DNA of 64,000 nucleotides from contig NZ_KB894413.1 in NCBI RefSeq assembly GCF_000374445.1, positions 124,001 to 188,000 on the forward strand, read 5' to 3'. The translations under genes were made by a program, and so were the position numbers. The notes under the pieces are model-generated. The model saw nothing but the letters and a program-made list of their open reading frames with translations. It searched no databases and was not told the origin of the DNA. The stretch's first letter is position 1. Each line of letters begins with the position of its first letter. Positions 62,210 through 64,000 of this stretch are shown piece by piece. This DNA is from Actinokineospora enzanensis DSM 44649 (GTDB lineage: Bacteria > Actinomycetota > Actinomycetes > Mycobacteriales > Pseudonocardiaceae).

Positions 62210-63037
62210 CTAGATCTCCAGCCGCCGGACGAAGGTGCGCCTGCCCAGGTGGACGCCCGCGGCAACGAGGGCGACCAGGTAGGCCAGGTGGCCAAGGGCG
62301 GGCAGGAGCTCCAGGGCGCCGATGGCGGCGTCCCGGCACAGCTCGGTGCCGTGCCAGAGCGGGGTCAGCCACACCAGGGGGTGCACCCAGACGGGCAGCT
62401 GGGCGACCGGGAAGAAGGTGCCCGCGAAGATCGTCATCGGCATCACGATGAACCGCATGACCACGCTGAACTGCTGCACCTCGGTCTCGATGGTGGCCGA
62501 GTAGGCGACCATCGGCGCGACGAACGCCATGGCCGTGAGCACCGCGAACACCAGCGACAGCAGCACCCCGGGGCCGGGCAGCGCGCCCAGCGGGGCGGCG
62601 ATGACCAGGAACGCGGCGGCGGAGAACCCGACGCGCAGCGCGATCCACAGCAGCTGACCGGCCAGGACCTGCGTGGCGCTGATCGGGGTGGCGGTGATGC
62701 CGTGGTAGGTGCGCTGCCACTTGAACGCCGACAGGATCGGGTAGGTCGACTCCCCCGACCCCGTCTGCAACGCCGACGAGGCCAGCAGCGCGGGCGCCAG
62801 GTACTGCAGGTAGGGCAGGCCGTCGGTGGCCGCGCCTGGACGCACCTGCGAGCCGAGCCCCAGGCCGAGGGCGACCAGGAACAGCACCGGCTGCAGCACG
62901 GTGGAGAAGACCGACGAGCGCCAGTTGCGCCGGTACCAGATCCACCTGCCCTCGACGACGAGCCAGGCGGCGCGGACCGTGCCCGGCACCCGCGCGGCGG
63001 TCCGGGTGTTCGTCCCGGTGGGGTCGGTGGTGGTCAT
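62210..63037 (-). CDS. ABC-2 type transporter permease (first)
   Basis: 275 residues. Membrane segments include SVFSTVLQPVLFLVALGLGLGS, YLQYLAPALLASSALQ, LLWIALRVGFSAAAFLVIAAPL, VLLSLVFAVLTAMAFVAPMVAYSA and MRFIVMPMTIFAGTFFPVAQLP. Pairs with the second permease, probably as a heterodimer. ATG 63037 follows the ATPase stop by one base. Confidence 0.9.
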   Translation of the reverse strand: MTTTDPTGTNTRTAARVPGTVRAAWLVVEGRWIWYRRNWRSSVFSTVLQPVLFLVALGLGLGSQVRPGAATDGLPYLQYLAPALLASSALQTGSGESTYPILSAFKWQRTYHGITATPISATQVLAGQLLWIALRVGFSAAAFLVIAAPLGALPGPGVLLSLVFAVLTAMAFVAPMVAYSATIETEVQQFSVVMRFIVMPMTIFAGTFFPVAQLPVWVHPLVWLTPLWHGTELCRDAAIGALELLPALGHLAYLVALVAAGVHLGRRTFVRRLEI

Positions 63038-63038
63038 G

Positions 63039-63971
63039 TCAGTCCACCAGGGTCCGGCCGGTGAGGTGCAGGAAGACGTCCTCCAGCGTGCTGCGCCGCA
63101 CCAGGCTCGACAGCGGCGTCACCCCGCGCGCGTGCGCGGCGGCCAGGGTGGCCTCGCCGTCGGCGGTGTAGAGCAGCAGCCGGTCGGGCAGCACCTCCAC
63201 CCGCTCGGCCAGCCCCTCGACGGCCGCCGGGTCCTGGTCGCCGGGGGTGAACCGCAGCTCCAGCACCTCGCGCGTGGAGTACCGGGAGATCAGCTCGCCG
63301 GGACTGCCCTCGGCGACGATCCGGCCGCCGTCCATGACCACCAGGCGGTCGCAAAGCTGCTCTGCCTCGTCCATGTAGTGCGTCGTCACGATGAGGGTGA
63401 CGCCCTGCTGCTTGAGCCGGAACAGCCGGTCCCAGAGCAGGTGGCGGGCCTGCGGGTCGAGGCCGGTGGTCGGCTCGTCGAGCAGCAGCAGGTCCGGGTC
63501 GTTGATCAGCGAGCGGGCGATGGTGAGCCGCCGCTTCATGCCCCCGGACAGCGGCTCCACCTGGTCGTCGGCCCGGTCGGCGAGCTGGGCGAACTCCATC
63601 AGCTCGGTCGCCTTGGCGCGCACGACGGACTTGGACAGCCCGAAGTAGCGGCCGTAGACGTACAGGTTCTCCCGCACAGTCAGCTCGGTGTCGAGGTTGT
63701 CCTGCTGCGGGACGACACCCAGCCGGGCCCGGATCCGCGGCCCCTGGGTGAGCGGGTCCATCCCGAGGACGGTCAGGTCGCCCTCGGTGCGCGGCGACAC
63801 GCAGGCCACCATCCGCATGGTCGAGGACTTGCCCGCGCCGTTGGGCCCCAGGAAGCCGAACGCCTCGCCCGGCCGCACGTCCAGGTCGATCCCCCGGACG
63901 GCGGCGAAGTCGCCGAACCGCTTGGCCAGGCCACGCGCCCGCACCAGCCCGCCGTCGCCGTTTCCGCTCAT
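63039..63971 (-). CDS. ABC transporter ATP-binding protein (DrrA/NodI-like)
   Basis: 310 residues from ATG 63971 (MSGNGDGGLVRARGLAKRFG). Walker A GPNGAGKSS, signature LSGGMKRR, Walker B LLLDEPTTGLD and switch IVTTHYMDEAEQ are intact. The C-terminal ~80 residues (VLELRFTPGDQDPAAVEGL...) are the DUF4162-type extension of drug/lipooligosaccharide exporters. With the two permeases it forms an export system; the cargo is unknown. Confidence 0.93.
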   Translation of the reverse strand: MSGNGDGGLVRARGLAKRFGDFAAVRGIDLDVRPGEAFGFLGPNGAGKSSTMRMVACVSPRTEGDLTVLGMDPLTQGPRIRARLGVVPQQDNLDTELTVRENLYVYGRYFGLSKSVVRAKATELMEFAQLADRADDQVEPLSGGMKRRLTIARSLINDPDLLLLDEPTTGLDPQARHLLWDRLFRLKQQGVTLIVTTHYMDEAEQLCDRLVVMDGGRIVAEGSPGELISRYSTREVLELRFTPGDQDPAAVEGLAERVEVLPDRLLLYTADGEATLAAAHARGVTPLSSLVRRSTLEDVFLHLTGRTLVD

Positions 63972-64000
63972 GACCCCGACACTAACCGCAGCCACCGACA

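Overview
The window is high-GC DNA with strong G/C bias at third codon positions, many GTG starts, four-base ATGA/GTGA stop-start overlaps and several apparently leaderless genes. All of this points to an actinobacterium. The order and orientation of the conserved genes match what I recall of the Mycobacterium tuberculosis segment from about Rv2365c to Rv2444c: CorC, ybeY, phoH, rsmE, dnaJ2, hrcA, hemW, sulfite reductase/cysH, lepA, rpsT, holA, comEA, degV, octT, gpgP, rsfS, nadD, proB, obg, rpmA, rplU, rne. The extra genes (P450/TetR, TIGR04222 protein, SPFH/RHH pair, RNase/barstar) suggest a filamentous actinomycete, most likely Pseudonocardiales. The species cannot be named from the sequence alone.

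Layout. 1-7.7 kb: a minus-strand ribosome-maturation and stress block (inactive deaminase-fold gene, CorC, ybeY, phoH, then rsmE-dnaJ-hrcA and a small HEAT-like gene), interrupted by a plus-strand HIT gene that sits behind a small inverted-repeat element. 7.9-11.1 kb: a P450 divergent from a TetR gene, then hemW. 11.2-20.0 kb: a complete plus-strand assimilatory sulfur operon: leader peptide, sulfite reductase, zinc-ribbon protein, cysH, cysD, cysN, an SsuABC-like importer and a CbiX-like chelatase. 20.2-29.8 kb: an accessory zone with a CsoR-type operator and DUF4396 protein, enoyl-CoA hydratase, a rearranged XRE/TPR regulator, a membrane protein/RNase/barstar trio, an oxidoreductase, a decayed NmrA-like gene, a PhaC-like hydrolase, a nitronate monooxygenase-like enzyme, a TIGR04222 protein, and HD, YjbR and DUF3224 proteins. 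29.8-35.7 kb: lepA, ArsR, VOC, a PemK-like protein, a membrane protein, SPFH plus RHH, rpsT and a thioesterase. 36-43 kb: holA, a SAM-riboswitch-controlled thrC, a helix-turn-helix/zinc-finger regulator, and comEC and comEA with a 45-residue reading frame wedged between them. 43.3-46.6 kb: degV, octT, gpgP, rsfS, nadD. 46.8-56.3 kb: nitroreductase, recQ, then proB-obg-rpmA-rplU and RNase E. 56.5-64 kb: the two radical-SAM partner genes (TIGR03936 and TIGR03960 types) with a subtilase and an acetyltransferase between them, then a three-gene ABC exporter.

How genes work together. The sulfur block takes up a sulfur source, activates sulfate (CysDN), reduces APS (CysH) and sulfite (Sir), and supplies siroheme through the chelatase. 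A short Arg-Arg-His/Cys leader peptide and a hairpin touching the sir ribosome-binding site probably adjust it to sulfur supply. The SAM riboswitch on thrC connects the methionine/SAM level to use of the homoserine branch. The best leads are the comEA-smORF-comEC arrangement, the SPFH/RHH pair with its perfect 16-bp palindrome, the CsoR-like operator on the His-rich DUF4396 gene, and a 94-bp intergenic repeat present twice. No tRNA, rRNA, CRISPR array, complete insertion sequence or replication origin was recognised.
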